From contig REAV01000126.1 in the NCBI GenBank assembly GCA_004294465.1, positions 1-7,385 on the forward strand: a stretch of 7,385 nt of DNA. Reading direction: 5' to 3'. Shown here piece after piece: positions 6,368 to 7,385 of the stretch (within the stretch, counting starts at the first letter, position 1; the number at the start of each line of letters is the position of its first letter). Made by a program: the position numbers and the translations under genes. The notes under the pieces were generated by a model that worked only from the letters and a program-made list of their open reading frames with translations, did not search any database and was not told the DNA's origin. The stretch is from Sphingobacteriia bacterium (GTDB lineage Bacteria > Bacteroidota > Bacteroidia > Chitinophagales > Chitinophagaceae).

Positions 6368-7385
6368 TCAATCATTGTATTTTCTAATTGTTTGATCATC
6401 GTTGCAAAATTGGTAATGGCATTATTGCACAATACGATCAGTGTTTTTTTGCTATGGATGAATCGAATTATTTGCGTTTTGTAACCCGGGTTATCACCAT
6501 TGTGAGACACATATTTATTGCCTATTCCATCGGTTTTTATATCCCAGCCAAATCCATAATTGGACACTGTTCCATTGTTTAATTCCGCTGGAGTGAACGC
6601 TTCATCTAATGTTGATTGTTTGATGAGTTGCTGGGTGTACAAAGCTTGATCCCACTTCAATAGATCCGCCGCAGTAGAACTGATTCGTCCTGGCCCTTTT
6701 CTATTACCCAACCAAATGGTGTAGTTGGATGATGGAAAAGAATCTGCTCGAACAAATGATTGTTTTGTAGGAACATAAATATGCCCTATTGCAAAATTTT
6801 TTGTTGATTTCTTTTCTTCCAATGTTCTGATGTCAGTATCCTTCATGCCAAGTTTTTTGAATATTTCTTTTCGGCAAAATTCAATAAAATCAATACCACT
6901 TGCTTTTTCAGCAATACTTGCGAGCAATACATAACCTGTATTGCTGTAATTGTATTTACTGCCAGGTTCAAATAAAATAGGAGGTTGATATTTGTTTAAA
7001 TAGACAAGGATGTCTGTATTTCCAGCTACTTTGCTTTTATCCCAATATTGATCCATGATAGCTTGATAATCGGGTAATCCGCTCGTATGATTCAATAGAT
7101 GTCGTATGGTAATTCCTTTGTAAGGAATATTCAGGTATTGCGAAACGGAATCATCAAAAGATAATTTCCCTTTTTCTTGCAATAGCATGATCGCCATTGC
7201 AGTAAACTGTTTGCTGACAGATGCTAGTTCAAAAATATCCGATTTCTTCAAAGTAGCTTTTTCGGCAAAATCTTTGTATCCATATGCTTTTTCAAAAACC
7301 ACCCTTCCTTTATCTGCAAATAAAACAACACCACTAAATTGATCGGCTCTTACAAAAGAATCTACAATCGATTCAATGTTTTGTG
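6364..7385 (-). CDS. Serine hydrolase, beta-lactamase/penicillin-binding-protein-like fold (5' end outside window)
   Basis: The frame is open to the right edge of the window: 339 codons are visible. The GTG at 7300-7302 is an internal valine in GRVVFEKAYGY, preceded by in-frame family-like sequence (residues 1-27, including DQFSGVVLFADKG). The class C beta-lactamase/S12 active-site set is complete: SVSK (Ser55 nucleophile, Lys58), YSN (Tyr146-Asn148) and HNG (His294-Gly296). HTSGLPDY (99-106) and FEPGSKYNYSNTGY (138-151) are typical of this family. Members include D-aminopeptidases, esterases and carboxypeptidase-like enzymes, most of them exported; true beta-lactamase activity cannot be inferred. 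A signal peptide, if present, lies beyond the window. The substrate is unknown. The stop codon interlocks with that of acs on the opposite strand, leaving no intergenic terminator. Numbering here starts at the first complete codon visible. Confidence 0.93.
   Translation of the reverse strand, partial: QNIESIVDSFVRADQFSGVVLFADKGRVVFEKAYGYKDFAEKATLKKSDIFELASVSKQFTAMAIMLLQEKGKLSFDDSVSQYLNIPYKGITIRHLLNHTSGLPDYQAIMDQYWDKSKVAGNTDILVYLNKYQPPILFEPGSKYNYSNTGYVLLASIAEKASGIDFIEFCRKEIFKKLGMKDTDIRTLEEKKSTKNFAIGHIYVPTKQSFVRADSFPSSNYTIWLGNRKGPGRISSTAADLLKWDQALYTQQLIKQSTLDEAFTPAELNNGTVSNYGFGWDIKTDGIGNKYVSHNGDNPGYKTQIIRFIHSKKTLIVLCNNAITNFATMIKQLENTMID

Overview
The window looks like a core-genome stretch of an AT-rich Bacteroidota chromosome, probably Chitinophagaceae or a close relative. 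This placement is inferred from the eno-divIC gene pair, a GldA-like ABC ATPase, a two-helix membrane protein paired with an MHS-type transporter, promoter-like TTG/TAnnTTTG elements and the general lack of strong Shine-Dalgarno sequences. No mobile element, CRISPR array, rRNA or tRNA was seen.

Layout, left to right. At the left edge (1-108, minus) is the first 36 codons of an unrecognised gene that runs out of the window. Next come divIC/ftsB-like (230-532, minus) and enolase (618-1907, minus), separated by a strong intrinsic terminator (539-586) whose U-tract ends 6 bases before the divIC start codon. Further right, all minus, are a GldA-like ABC ATPase (1973-2680), a 72-residue two-helix membrane protein (2731-2949) and an MHS-family MFS transporter (2963-4333). 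The transporter and acetyl-CoA synthetase (acs, 4421-6367, plus) are divergent and share an 87-base intergenic region with an inverted repeat. Acs converges with a serine beta-lactamase-fold hydrolase (6364 to beyond 7385, minus), whose 5' end lies outside the window; their stop codons overlap.

How the genes may work together: the transporter, its small neighbour and Acs plausibly form an uptake-and-activation module for acetate or another small carboxylate. The transporter would import the acid and Acs would convert it to the acyl-CoA, with both controlled from one intergenic region. Enolase and DivIC are housekeeping functions in glycolysis and cell division. The ABC ATPase has no permease gene nearby.

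Several of the longest open frames begin at TTG or GTG codons upstream of, or inside, the real gene (acs, the MFS transporter, the small membrane protein, the ABC ATPase and the serine hydrolase). I moved these to ATG starts supported by family alignment memory and context, or extended them to the window edge. I did not find a clearly new multi-gene system. The most interesting signals are the terminator/promoter arrangement in front of divIC and the dyad between the transporter and acs.
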